Assembly: GCA_022791135.1 (NCBI GenBank)
Contig: JAAVYM010000029.1
Span: forward strand, 1 to 37,626
DNA from: Oscillibacter sp.
Lineage (GTDB): Bacteria > Bacillota > Clostridia > Oscillospirales > Oscillospiraceae
Direction of reading: 5' to 3'
DNA: 37,626 nucleotides
This document shows positions 7,738-15,844 of the stretch, one piece after another. The notes under the pieces were generated by a model. The model made no database searches and had not been told where the DNA came from. It was given only the letters and a program-made list of their open reading frames with translations. Position numbers and translations under genes: made by a program. Each line of letters begins with the position of its first letter. Within the stretch, counting starts at the first letter, position 1.

Positions 7738-10029
7738 CTATTTGATAAACTTCCGCAGCTTGGACTTTACCTCCGGAGAGAGGGCCTTTCCAGCGGCCCG
7801 GACCGGCAGCGGCGGCAAAGCGCAGAAACGGCGGACCACTTGGTCAAAGGGTTCCAGGGCGTAGGCGGCGAAGAAGGCGGGGCGGTCCTCCGGCTGGGTG
7901 ATGGGGGAGGCCAGCCGAGGATTTCCGGCGATGGCCCGCTCTATGGGGAAGGGCTGAAGACTGAGAGAGAGGCGGTCGAAAATATAGCTGCCGTGGGGGC
8001 TGTTTACCAGAAGGAGGCTGATGCCCCTGGGCTGCTGGTCGGGAAACTCGTCCGGGCGGAGGCCCCACAGATCGCCCAGAGTGAAGTCCCCCGGGCGGTT
8101 CATGCAGGCGTAAGGGCAGCGGTAGCAGCAGGGCCGCAGGAACAGCGCCCGGCCGAAGGCCCGGCCATAGGCCGTCTCAAACAGGGGCTGGGTATCCACG
8201 GTGCCGTCGTCGTAAACGGCGGTGAAGTGGCTGTTTTTCCAGCCCTCCACTTTGTTGCGGAAGCGGACGGTCTGGAGTTCCCGGCCCCGCTTTTTCTCGA
8301 TATAACGGGCCATGTCCTCCCAGACCCCGGGAGAGGGGACCCCATGGCAGACCAGGTCGCAGGTGGTGAGGTTTTCCGGGCGGCTGCCCAGGTAGCGGTA
8401 CAGCCCGTCCACCTGGCAGGGCGTTCCGGAGAAGAGGACCTGCCGGGTCTCCAGGTACTTTTTCACCGCCTGAAAGGCGTCGTCCAGGTCGCTCTGGACG
8501 TACTTGGTCCCTCGGAGGCGCCACAGGTCCTCCTTGCGGAAGCAGGCGATGTGCCGCAGGTGCTGCTTGCCGTCCAGGGCCGCGCCGAAAACCACGCCGC
8601 CCCCCTCCAGCACGTAGTCCGCCAGGGCGGAAAAGGCCCCGCCGGAGGTGGAGTCCCGCCGGAGGTCGGCGTTCCGGTTCCAGGCGGCAAAGGCGGCAGG
8701 CAGGGGCCGGACCTCCCGGGGGTGCAGCATGGGGCAGACGGCGGTACAAGCCCCGCAGTGGACGCATTTTTCCGGGTCCACCGCCGGAAAGGCAAAGCCC
8801 TCCTTATCCCGGACCATGGAGATGGCGCCCTTGGGGCAGATGTTGCGGCAGGCGGTGCAGCCGGTGCAGTGGGTCCGGTCCGCCAGGACAGGGCCGCCGG
8901 AGGCGGCCGGAGGCGTTTCCTCTTCGTAGGGTTCATCCGCCAGGGCGGCTTTCAGGTAGGCCATGGCCCCCTGCCGGGCGGCGTTGAGCCGCCGGTCCGC
9001 CGCGGACCAGTCGGGAATGTCGTAAAGGTCCGCCGTATCCCCCTTGCCCACGATCCGCTCCGTCAGGCCCAGGCGGCTGAGAAGACTGAAGGTCCGGGAG
9101 CTTTCCGGCTCCTGCAGCTCCGCAGGGGCCACGCTGGTGAAGAAGGGGCGCTGGAACTGAACGGCGAAGGCGGTGCCGTGGAAGGAGTTCGTGCAGACAT
9201 AGGCGGCGTTTTGAAACAGAGACAGAAACTCCGCCGGGCCGGCGTCCAAAATCAACTTGGCCTTGGGATGGACTCCCCGGCGGGTGCCGCAGAGCTGGAG
9301 GACCGGCAGGCCCGTTTCCTCCGCCAGGCGCTGGATATATGGCTCCAGAGGGCCGGGACGGGCGATGCAGTAGCAGAGGATATACGCCCCCTGCCGGGGC
9401 GGGGCCGCCGCCAGGGCGGACCACTCCGCCGCCGTCAGCAGCAGCGTGGGGTCCAGGACCACCGCGGCCTCCCGCCCGGCGATTTCCCGGACGATTTCCC
9501 GGCCCTGCCGCTCCCGGACGGAGAGGTGGGAAAAACCGTCCAAATAACCCTTCAGCTCCGCCTCCATCCCCTCGGGAATGTGGGACACGCCAAAGGAGGG
9601 GGCGTAGGCGATTTTCCGCAGGGGGGAGAAGGTCCCGAAGAAGACGGGGTCGAAGCGCCCGTCGGGGAAAATAGTGGGATTCCAGATTTGGTCGCTGCCG
9701 GAGATCAGGAGATCGTAAGGCAGCCCGGCGTCCCGCAGCTCCTCCCAGCTGGCGTAACGGCGGGAGGTCAGGGCCAGATGGGTCTTGGCAAATTCCTCGA
9801 ACCGCAGCCAGCGCCTGCGCAGCGCCCGGTAATGGAGGGCGCTGTGGGCGTCGTTGGCGGCCCGGCCGAGAGAGGTGGGGGGCTTGAGGATGCGGTTGTC
9901 CTGGTTGACAAAATAGTCAATGGTTTCGCACTCCCAGCCCAGGGACTCCAGCGCCCGCTGCGTGGCTGCGGCCTGGAGCAACGCCCCATAGTGATGGAGA
10001 TGGTAAAAGGTGACAAGTCCCGCTTTCAA
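7738..10029 (-). CDS. Pyruvyltransferase / 4Fe-4S ferredoxin / FrhB-FdhB fusion protein
   Basis: 763 residues in three parts. Residues 1 to about 330 are a polysaccharide pyruvyltransferase domain (GALLQAAATQRAL, LISGSDQIWNP, TNSFHGTAFA). Two 4Fe-4S motifs follow at about 386-398 (CTGCTACRNICP) and 419-432 (CVHCGACTAVCP). The rest is a coenzyme-F420 hydrogenase/dehydrogenase beta-subunit domain (STSGGAFSALADYVL, FSGTPCQVDGLYRYL, PGDFTLGDLWG). Such fusions occur in gut Firmicutes and Bacteroidetes glycan loci; the FrhB part probably acts as a flavin/Fe-S reductase rather than with F420. The start is TTG at 10029, overlapping the dCMP deaminase stop as TTGA, with AAAGGGGAG just upstream, implying translational coupling. 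Substrate unknown. Confidence 0.9.
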   Translation of the reverse strand: MKAGLVTFYHLHHYGALLQAAATQRALESLGWECETIDYFVNQDNRILKPPTSLGRAANDAHSALHYRALRRRWLRFEEFAKTHLALTSRRYASWEELRDAGLPYDLLISGSDQIWNPTIFPDGRFDPVFFGTFSPLRKIAYAPSFGVSHIPEGMEAELKGYLDGFSHLSVRERQGREIVREIAGREAAVVLDPTLLLTAAEWSALAAAPPRQGAYILCYCIARPGPLEPYIQRLAEETGLPVLQLCGTRRGVHPKAKLILDAGPAEFLSLFQNAAYVCTNSFHGTAFAVQFQRPFFTSVAPAELQEPESSRTFSLLSRLGLTERIVGKGDTADLYDIPDWSAADRRLNAARQGAMAYLKAALADEPYEEETPPAASGGPVLADRTHCTGCTACRNICPKGAISMVRDKEGFAFPAVDPEKCVHCGACTAVCPMLHPREVRPLPAAFAAWNRNADLRRDSTSGGAFSALADYVLEGGGVVFGAALDGKQHLRHIACFRKEDLWRLRGTKYVQSDLDDAFQAVKKYLETRQVLFSGTPCQVDGLYRYLGSRPENLTTCDLVCHGVPSPGVWEDMARYIEKKRGRELQTVRFRNKVEGWKNSHFTAVYDDGTVDTQPLFETAYGRAFGRALFLRPCCYRCPYACMNRPGDFTLGDLWGLRPDEFPDQQPRGISLLLVNSPHGSYIFDRLSLSLQPFPIERAIAGNPRLASPITQPEDRPAFFAAYALEPFDQVVRRFCALPPLPVRAAGKALSPEVKSKLRKFIK

Positions 10030-10553
10030 GAAGACTCCCCTTTTCTGTAAATGTCGTGCCCTTCCGGGACCAATGGCTGTACCGGAGCGGTGTCGTCCTC
10101 AGCAATCCAATCGGACACCGGGATGACGTCAAACGCGAGTTTGGTCCGGCGGATGACCACCCGGGCAAGCCCCGCGTTGATGATCAGGCGGCGGCACATG
10201 GAACAGGAGGTGGCGTCGCCCAGCAGCGCGCCGGTCTGGGCGTCCCTCCCCACCAGATACAGCGTGCCCCCCACCATGTCCCGCCGGGCGGCGGAGATGA
10301 TGGCGTTGGCCTCGGCGTGGACGCTGCGGCAAAGCTCGTAGCGCTGGCCCCTGGGGACCTGGAGCATCTCCCGGGAGCAAAAGCCCATGTCGACGCAGTT
10401 GGCCCGGCCCCGGGGCGCGCCGTTGTAGCCGGTGGAGATGATCTCGTCGTTGTTGACGACGATGGCCCCGTAAATCCGCCGCAGGCAGGTGGCCCGCTCC
10501 AGGACGGTTTCGGCGATGTCCAGATAGTAGTTTTCCTTGCTGATGCGTTCCAT
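10026..10553 (-). CDS. dCMP deaminase family protein (ComEB-like)
   Basis: 175 residues, the normal length for the family. It would convert dCMP to dUMP for thymidylate synthesis in the cytoplasm. Zinc ligands are His79 in SVHAEANAI, which also supplies the proton-shuttle Glu, plus Cys117 and Cys120 in SCSMC. The usual PCxxC proline is Ser here, a tolerated change. GYNGAPRG matches the substrate loop. Start ATG at 10553 follows GGGAGG. First gene of a two-gene unit with the pyruvyltransferase fusion, overlapping by four bases. Confidence 0.93.
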   Translation of the reverse strand: MERISKENYYLDIAETVLERATCLRRIYGAIVVNNDEIISTGYNGAPRGRANCVDMGFCSREMLQVPRGQRYELCRSVHAEANAIISAARRDMVGGTLYLVGRDAQTGALLGDATSCSMCRRLIINAGLARVVIRRTKLAFDVIPVSDWIAEDDTAPVQPLVPEGHDIYRKGESS

Positions 10554-10578
10554 AGACAACCTCCCTTCGATTTTTCTC

Positions 10579-10607
10579 ATTTTACCATGCCGGGCCGGGA
10601 TTTGCAA
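10579..10607 (-). promoter_or_regulatory. Promoter of the dCMP deaminase operon
   Basis: Minus strand: TTGCAA (10607-10602), 17-bp spacer, TAAAAT (10584-10579). Confidence 0.75.
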
Positions 10608-10683
10608 GGCTTTGCGCAGGGGTGGGGCCGGACGGCCGGGAGGAGAGGTGGTGTAAAGGCCGCGTAAAGAAGCTGCCAGGCGG

Positions 10684-10713
10684 TTGCGGAGGGGAGCGAT
10701 TGTATGATAAAAT
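10684..10713 (+). promoter_or_regulatory. Probable promoter of the DUF1538-PII operon
   Basis: TTGCGG (10684-10689), 18-bp spacer, TAAAAT (10708-10713). It is divergent from the dCMP deaminase promoter. Confidence 0.55.
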
Positions 10714-10753
10714 AAACCAATATTGCATTTTAAGATGCGGGGAGGCGGGCAGA

Positions 10754-12298
10754 ATGGGCGGAATACGGCGCTGGCGGGACAAAATGGGCCGGACAAAGAC
10801 GATTTTGGGCGAAAAGGTCCGGGAGGCTCTGGCTTCCGTCCTGCCTATCACTGGCATTGTGCTGGTACTGTGCCTCACCGCCGCCCCCCTGCCGGTGGAC
10901 ATCCTGCTGGCCTTTTTGGCGGGGGCAGTGCTGCTGATTCTGGGCATGGGCTTTTTCACCCTGGGCGCGGATACCGCCATGACCCCCATCGGCGAACAGG
11001 TGGGTTCCCACATGGCAAACTCCCGGAAGGTCTGGGTCATTGTGGCCGTGAGCTTTTTGATCGGCGTGGTGGTCACTGTCTCCGAGCCGGATCTCCAGGT
11101 CCTGGCGACCCAGGTGCCCGGCATTCCCGGCGGGGTGTTGGTTGGAGCGGTGGCAGCGGGCGTGGGGGCGTTTTTGGTAGTGGCGCTGCTGCGCATCCTG
11201 TTTCAGATTCCCCTCCAATGGCTGCTCATCGGGTCCTATGCGGTGGTGCTCGTCCTGGCGGCGTTTTTTGTACCCCGGGAGTTTTTGGCGGTGGCCTTCG
11301 ACTCCGGCGGCGTGACGACCGGGCCGATGACTGTTCCGTTTATCATGGCCCTGGGTCTGGGCGTCTCCTCCATCCGGAGTGATGAAAACGCCGCCCAGGA
11401 CAGCTTTGGCCTGGTGGCGCTGTGCTCCGTGGGGCCGATTCTGGCGGTGCTGGCCCTGGCGTTGATCTATCCCGCCTCGGGGGCCTATGTCCCCTCCCCC
11501 ATGCCCTCCGCAGCGGACAGCCGGGAGCTGGGCGGGCTGTTTTTCGCCGCCCTCCCGGAGTACGCGGTGGAGGTTCTGAAGAGCCTGTTCCCCATTGCCG
11601 CGTTTTTTGCGGTGTTCCAGGTGGTGGCCCTGCGGCTGAAGCGAAAAAAGGTGTTGAAAATCCTCATCGGGCTTTTGTATACTTATATTGGCCTGGCCCT
11701 CTTCCTCACAGGGGTCAACGTGGGCTTCCTCCCGGCGGGCACCTATTTGGGCCGGCAGATTGCCGCCCTGCCCTTCAACTGGATTCTGATTCCCATCGGT
11801 ATGCTGATGGGCTGGTTCATCGTTCAGGCGGAGCCGGCGGTCCACGTGCTGAACAAGCAGGTGGAGGAGATCACCTCCGGGGCCATCCCCGGCAGCGCTA
11901 TGAGCGCCAGCTTGTCCATCGGTGTGGCGGTGTCCATCGGACTGGCCATGGTCCGGGTGCTGACGGGAATCTCCATCTTTGCCTTTTTGGCGCCGGGCTA
12001 TCTCATCGCTGTCGCGCTGTCCTTCTTCGTGCCGAAGATCTTCACCTCCATTGCCTTCGACTCCGGCGGTGTGGCCTCCGGGCCTATGACGGCTACGTTC
12101 CTGCTGCCCTTTGCCATGGGGGCGTGCGAGGCCCTGGGGGGCAGCATCGTCACCGACGCCTTCGGCGTGGTGGCCATGGTGGCTATGACGCCGCTTTTGA
12201 CCATCCAGCTGCTGGGGCTGGTTTACCAGTGGAAGCTGAAGCGGGCGAAGCTGGCGGAGGCCGCGGAGGACGAGGAGGTCATCGAGCTTCCCTATTAA
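10754..12298 (+). CDS. DUF1538 polytopic membrane protein
   Basis: 514 residues with about twelve hydrophobic segments in two related halves. Each half contains a matching signature: FDSGGVTTGPMT near residue 182 and FDSGGVASGPMT near residue 435. This is the internal duplication expected of DUF1538, a family regarded as a probable transporter of unknown substrate. The duplicated FDSGG loops resemble re-entrant loops of inverted-repeat carriers (inference). ATG at 10754 chosen because GGGGAGG lies 8 bases upstream. The next gene, a PII-like protein, follows after 31 bases and probably regulates it, as GlnK regulates AmtB. Confidence 0.88.
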   Translation: MGGIRRWRDKMGRTKTILGEKVREALASVLPITGIVLVLCLTAAPLPVDILLAFLAGAVLLILGMGFFTLGADTAMTPIGEQVGSHMANSRKVWVIVAVSFLIGVVVTVSEPDLQVLATQVPGIPGGVLVGAVAAGVGAFLVVALLRILFQIPLQWLLIGSYAVVLVLAAFFVPREFLAVAFDSGGVTTGPMTVPFIMALGLGVSSIRSDENAAQDSFGLVALCSVGPILAVLALALIYPASGAYVPSPMPSAADSRELGGLFFAALPEYAVEVLKSLFPIAAFFAVFQVVALRLKRKKVLKILIGLLYTYIGLALFLTGVNVGFLPAGTYLGRQIAALPFNWILIPIGMLMGWFIVQAEPAVHVLNKQVEEITSGAIPGSAMSASLSIGVAVSIGLAMVRVLTGISIFAFLAPGYLIAVALSFFVPKIFTSIAFDSGGVASGPMTATFLLPFAMGACEALGGSIVTDAFGVVAMVAMTPLLTIQLLGLVYQWKLKRAKLAEAAEDEEVIELPY

Positions 12299-12329
12299 CG
12301 AAAAATTGCTGGAGAGAGGAGGCCCTTTC

Positions 12330-12998
12330 ATGGCCGGAGCCGTTCTTATGATTACCATCACGGACCGCAGCCGGGGCGGGGAGTTCGCGTCCTGGTTTCA
12401 GGCCCAGGGGGCCTCGCTGATCCTGGGCGCCCTGGGCCGGGGCACAGCTACCACGGAGGTGCTGGATTACCTGGGACTGGAGGCCACGGAGAAGGTGGTG
12501 CTGCTGCTGGCGGCGCCCCGATCCTCCCGCCTGGTGCGCAAGGCGGCGCGGGAGCTGTGGCTGGACGTGCCGGGACGGGGCATTTTGATGACAGTGCCCA
12601 TCGCCAGCGTCGGCGGGGCCAGGGCCAGGGACGAGCTGCTGCAATGGCAGGCGGAGGAGGACGACATGGAAAAGGAGATCACCCACGAGCTGATCGTGGT
12701 CATCACAAACCGGGGCTGCACGGACCAGGTGATGGACGCGGCCCGCTCCGCCGGGGCGGCCGGCGGAACCACCATCCAGGCCAAAGGCACCGGGACGAAG
12801 CTGGCGCGGAAGTTTCTGGGGGTGTCCCTGGCGGCGGAGAAGGAGATGGTGTTTATCCTGACCCGGATTCAGGACCGCACGCCCATCATGAAGGCGGTCA
12901 TGGCCCAGGCGGGCATGCAGACAAAGGCCCAGTCCGTGGCCTTCTCCATGCCGGTGACGGACTTGGCGGGGCTGCGGCAGCTGGAGGAAGACGCCTGA
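12330..12998 (+). CDS. Tandem PII-like regulatory protein
   Basis: 222 residues made of two PII-like (GlnB-fold) halves. Residues 1 to about 105 and about 118 to 222 share a pattern: a hydrophobic strand, an RG or NRG turn, a Gly-rich T-loop-like region, LG(L/V)....EK, and a strand with V or F. The second half (VVITNRGCTDQVMDAARSAG, then GTTIQAKGTG) is closest to GlnB. Ordinary PII proteins are about 112-residue trimers, so this is a fused pair. No uridylylation Tyr is evident in a T-loop. It sits directly behind the DUF1538 gene. ATG at 12330 has GAGGAGG upstream; a TTG at 12306 was set aside. Sensing of nucleotides or metabolites is inference. Confidence 0.82.
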   Translation: MAGAVLMITITDRSRGGEFASWFQAQGASLILGALGRGTATTEVLDYLGLEATEKVVLLLAAPRSSRLVRKAARELWLDVPGRGILMTVPIASVGGARARDELLQWQAEEDDMEKEITHELIVVITNRGCTDQVMDAARSAGAAGGTTIQAKGTGTKLARKFLGVSLAAEKEMVFILTRIQDRTPIMKAVMAQAGMQTKAQSVAFSMPVTDLAGLRQLEEDA

Positions 12999-13028
12999 CC
13001 TCCGCAGGGGAATCGAATTGGAAGAAGG

Positions 13029-13062
13029 GCCGGCGCGGAAATATCTCCGCGCCGGCTCTTTC
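13029..13062 (+). terminator. Terminator between convergent genes
   Basis: GCCGGCGCGG (13029-13038) and CCGCGCCGGC (13047-13056) form a perfect 10-bp stem with TCTTTCTC after it. An A-rich 5' flank lets it serve the minus strand too. Confidence 0.8.
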
Positions 13063-13068
13063 TCATGA

Positions 13069-14025
13069 TTACATAACCAGCATCGCCACATAGCTGGCGT
13101 AGAGTCCCAGCATCACCACGCCCTGCCAGCGGTAGAACCGCTCCGTCACCAGAGGCGGAATCACCGCCACACAGCCTATCAGCAGGCAGGCGGGCATATC
13201 CAGCGCCGTGGTCTGGGAGCCGATGGTCAGCGCGCCGCCGCTGACGGCGGAGCACACCGGCAGGATCATGGTCAGGTCGATGACGTTAGCCCCGATGATA
13301 TTGCCCACAGACATGGACGCCTCCCGCTTGGCAATGGCCGTCAGCGTGGTGACCAGCTCAGGAAGGGAGGTGCCGATGGCCACCATAGTCACGCCGATGA
13401 TGCTGGCGGGGACCCCCATCAATAGGGCCAGCTCACTGCCATAGTCGATCAGCAGCCGGGAGCCGAAGACGATGGCGGCGATTCCCAGGGCGAAGAGGAA
13501 GAGTTTTTCCGTCATCTGCCGCCGGGAGACTGTGCGGCCCTTGGGGCGACTTTCCCGGCTTTCGGCCATGCTGGCCTTGGCGTCCTGGAGGTTGCTCCAG
13601 AGATAGGCGCCGAAGATGACGAACAGCAGCAGCGAGGGCCGCGTTTTCAGCACGCTGCCCCGGCAGAGTACCGCCAGCAGCGCCGCCCCGCCCAGCATCA
13701 GCAGGGCTTTCGTCTGGAACTGAGAGCGTTTCACCGCCGAGGGAATGCACACCAGGGAGATGCCCAAAATCAGCCCCAGATTGGCGGTGACGGAACCCAC
13801 GGCGTTGCCCACTGCCAGGTCCACCTCCCCCTGGAAGGTCCCGGTGACGGATACCGTCAGCTCCGGCAGGGTCGTAGCCAGGGAGACAACGGTGGCCCCG
13901 ATGATAAACCTGGGCACGCCGGTTGCCTCGGCAATCCAGACCGCCCCGTCCAGGAACCAGTCCCCGCCCTTGATGATCAAGAGCAGCCCTAACAAAAATA
14001 AGAGCACCGTAATCCAAACTTCCAT
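13069..14025 (-). CDS. Calcium/sodium antiporter (CaCA family)
   Basis: 318 residues, about ten membrane helices in two inverted halves. The alpha-repeat signatures are clear: GATVVSLATTLPELTVSVTG in the first half and GVTMVAIGTSLPELVTTLTA in the second, with the conserved PE ion-binding glutamates. It would extrude Ca2+ (or another divalent metal) for Na+ at the cell membrane. Start ATG at 14025 (MEVWITVLL) is set by the folded leader upstream; its ribosome site (GGTGG) is weak. Expression appears controlled by the riboswitch at 14104-14255. Because that class senses Mn2+, Mn2+ export is a possible role. Confidence 0.92.
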   Translation of the reverse strand: MEVWITVLLFLLGLLLIIKGGDWFLDGAVWIAEATGVPRFIIGATVVSLATTLPELTVSVTGTFQGEVDLAVGNAVGSVTANLGLILGISLVCIPSAVKRSQFQTKALLMLGGAALLAVLCRGSVLKTRPSLLLFVIFGAYLWSNLQDAKASMAESRESRPKGRTVSRRQMTEKLFLFALGIAAIVFGSRLLIDYGSELALLMGVPASIIGVTMVAIGTSLPELVTTLTAIAKREASMSVGNIIGANVIDLTMILPVCSAVSGGALTIGSQTTALDMPACLLIGCVAVIPPLVTERFYRWQGVVMLGLYASYVAMLVM

Positions 14026-14050
14026 AACTTCCACCGCTTTCCATAAAATC

Positions 14051-14120
14051 AGCGAGACCTTCACCGCATGCGGACAACACCGGAACCCCGGCAGTTGTCC
14101 CACACGATAAAAGTCTCGCT
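14051..14120 (-). promoter_or_regulatory. Riboswitch expression platform (alternative terminator stem)
   Basis: Minus strand: AGCGAGAC (14120-14113), which is the 3' side of the aptamer's closing stem, is perfectly complementary to GTCTCGCT (14058-14051), followed by GATTTTATGG. The two enclose a hairpin (GGACAAC/GTTGTCC with inner CCGG/CCGG). Pairing P1 versus this stem would be mutually exclusive, consistent with ligand-dependent readthrough. Confidence 0.6.
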
Positions 14121-14255
14121 TCCGGCCTGCGCCCGGCAGCGCAGGTCTCTGGCGGACCCGGATGGCTGATTACGCCATCGTGATGACGAGCCGCGCCGCG
14201 TTTTATCCGCCGGCCGGTCAGGCCGGGGGCTTTCGCAAGCTACTCCCTTTTATTT
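14104..14255 (-). ncRNA. yybP-ykoY (manganese) riboswitch aptamer
   Basis: Read on the minus strand, the leader opens with AAAGGGAGTAGCTTGCG and closes with GGAAGCGAGACTTTTATC, the characteristic flanks of the yybP-ykoY family. CGTCATCACG lies in the middle and a GC-rich stem (CCTGCGC/GCGCAGG) near the 3' side. It is placed between a perfect-looking promoter and a CaCA antiporter, a context known for this class. Identified by eye from conserved ends; a covariance-model match would confirm it. Confidence 0.75.
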
Positions 14256-14276
14256 GAAGACTACAGCTGTGAGACC

Positions 14277-14305
14277 ACTATAAAAAATCATACACGCTTT
14301 GTCAA
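14277..14305 (-). promoter_or_regulatory. Strong sigmaA promoter of the riboswitch-antiporter transcript
   Basis: Minus strand: consensus TTGACA (14305-14300), 17-bp spacer, TATAGT (14282-14277). Confidence 0.85.
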
Positions 14306-14374
14306 CGCTAACTTTGCCGAAATTTGACAGGGAGCCCGGGATGGACAGAGAATTTACGGACTCTTTACGCCTGG

Positions 14375-15412
14375 TCAGATATCCGGATCGAACCCGATAC
14401 GCTTGAGCAGGAGTTCCCGGCCCTCCGGCCCTCCGTTTGCCGGAGTGAAGCCACAGTCCAGGAAAAAGGGCCTGGCGGGGCTGTCCGGCGGCAGGAGAGC
14501 GGACAGCTCCGCCCCGCCCTGGGCGCGGGTATACTGCACCGCCTGGCCCAGGAACTGGGTGCCAAAGCCCCGCCGCTGGCAGTCGGGCCGGATGCAGAGC
14601 CAGATAATCCGGCCCGTCTCGGGTTCCATGCGGAGCAGGCCCACCGCCTCCTCCCCCAGATAGCCTGTCAGCGTCAGTCCGCCGCCGGAAGCAGGCTCCT
14701 GGCCCAGGGGCAGGGCTTCGCCCTCCAGGGGGCGGAACCAAAGCCCCGGCTCCAGGGCGTAGGCCCGGCGCACCGCTTTCTCCCCTGCCAGGAATTCCGG
14801 GGTTTTCAGGTGGCTGTTGTCATTTTGCCAGATGACCCGGAGGGCAGCCCCGTCCCACTCCAGGAGGGAGACGGCGGTGTTGTCCCCGGTGGGGGACTTC
14901 TCTCCGGTTTCAGCCAGGGAAATGCCCTGAAGGCTGGCTAGGAGCAAACGGATGGCATAGCCATGGGAGAAAACGGCCAGGGTTTTCCCCGGATTCTGGG
15001 CGGCGATATCCTCTACAGCGGCCTGGATCCGTTTCAGAACCTGCGCCGGAGTCTCCGCCCCTGGGATGGACCAGCGGTCCATACGCTTGCCGAAATCCTC
15101 CATAGCCTGGGGCGTGCGGCGGAGGATATCCCCCCAGGTCCGGCCCTCCCAGTCCCCCACGCAGATCTCCCGAAGATCCTGCCGGAGGATCGGGGTCAGC
15201 CCCCGGGGCTTGTACAAGGCGGAGGCGGTGGCCCGGGTACGGTAGAGGTCGCTGGAGTAGACGGCGTCGATGGAAACCCCGGCAAAGCGGCGCTCCAGGG
15301 CCTGAACCTGCCGCCAGCCCCGGTCCGTGAGGTTGCTGTCGTGCTGGCCCTGGGCAATGCGGTAGAGGTTGCCCTCCGCCTCGGCGTGGCGGATGAGATA
15401 GATGGTGGTCAT
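14375..15412 (-). CDS. Histidine phosphatase - GNAT acetyltransferase fusion
   Basis: 345 residues. The first 205 or so form a phosphoglycerate-mutase-like histidine phosphatase: LIRHAEAEGN with the phospho-accepting His9, YSSDLYRTRATA, and SHGYAIR with the second His. The C-terminal half is a GNAT domain with the acetyl-CoA loop motif CIRPDCQRRGFGTQFL. Each domain is common alone; together they may make or salvage a modified small molecule, but no substrate can be named. ATG at 15412 has GGGAGG upstream; a longer in-frame start at 15463 lies at the -10 region and is unlikely. Transcribed alone. Confidence 0.85.
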   Translation of the reverse strand: MTTIYLIRHAEAEGNLYRIAQGQHDSNLTDRGWRQVQALERRFAGVSIDAVYSSDLYRTRATASALYKPRGLTPILRQDLREICVGDWEGRTWGDILRRTPQAMEDFGKRMDRWSIPGAETPAQVLKRIQAAVEDIAAQNPGKTLAVFSHGYAIRLLLASLQGISLAETGEKSPTGDNTAVSLLEWDGAALRVIWQNDNSHLKTPEFLAGEKAVRRAYALEPGLWFRPLEGEALPLGQEPASGGGLTLTGYLGEEAVGLLRMEPETGRIIWLCIRPDCQRRGFGTQFLGQAVQYTRAQGGAELSALLPPDSPARPFFLDCGFTPANGGPEGRELLLKRIGFDPDI

Positions 15413-15463
15413 GGTTGTGCCTCCCAAAGCGCTCCGGAGGGGAGCGCGTGTTTTCTTTTCCAT

Positions 15464-15492
15464 AGTATAGCGTTTTTTGCAGGGATTGGCAA
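15464..15492 (-). promoter_or_regulatory. Promoter of the phosphatase-GNAT gene
   Basis: Minus strand: TTGCCA (15492-15487), 17-bp spacer, TATACT (15469-15464). The leader then holds a perfect GCGCTCC/GGAGCGC hairpin before the ribosome site. Confidence 0.75.
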
Positions 15493-15559
15493 ATGGCCCG
15501 CAGGATTTTTTCCTCCGGGGCGGGCATACTGGATGCGTGCTGAAAAGGAGTGAATGAAG

Positions 15560-15742
15560 ATGAAAAAGAGTACCGGATTTTTAATCGGTATTGGCGCCGG
15601 CCTGGCGGCAGGCGCCGCGGCGGGAATGATGGCGCCCAACAGCAGCCGGCAGTCCATGAAAACGCAAGTGGGTCAGGGGATCCACAAGCTGGGTGTCGCG
15701 GTGGACCAGGCTGTGGACAACATCACTTCCGAAATGCGCTGA
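15560..15742 (+). CDS. Small YtxH-like membrane-associated protein
   Basis: 60 residues. A short Gly/Ala-rich hydrophobic segment (FLIGIGAGLAAGAAAGM) is followed by a polar, amphipathic tail. This resembles YtxH/gas-vesicle-type small stress-associated proteins. Two in-frame ATGs exist, at 15554 and 15560; the second has the better distance (nine bases) from AAAGGAG. Followed by a strong hairpin. Function unknown. Confidence 0.65.
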   Translation: MKKSTGFLIGIGAGLAAGAAAGMMAPNSSRQSMKTQVGQGIHKLGVAVDQAVDNITSEMR

Positions 15743-15757
15743 CATGCGCGGATAAGG

Positions 15758-15794
15758 ACCGGGGGCAGGGAACTCCCTGCCCCCGGTTCCTGCC
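15758..15794 (+). terminator. Hairpin terminator after the small YtxH-like gene
   Basis: ACCGGGGGCAGGG pairs perfectly with CCCTGCCCCCGGT around AACT. The T-tract is poor (TCCTG), so termination may be partial. Confidence 0.55.
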
Positions 15795-15844
15795 CGGAGA
15801 GGCAAATCCTTCCAGGCGTACATAGACTATCCAGGGTGATGTTT

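Noticed and set aside
7840-10050. A 736-codon open frame on the plus strand
   Set aside because: It mirrors the pyruvyltransferase fusion on the minus strand; Gly/Val/Ala/Gln-rich composition with no motif. A high-GC shadow.
12306-12329. TTG start for the PII-like gene
   Set aside because: No ribosome site, whereas the ATG at 12330 has GAGGAGG at the right distance.
10730-12361. A 543-codon minus-strand frame opposite DUF1538
   Set aside because: Gln/His/Arg-rich low-complexity translation, the reverse of membrane-helix codons.
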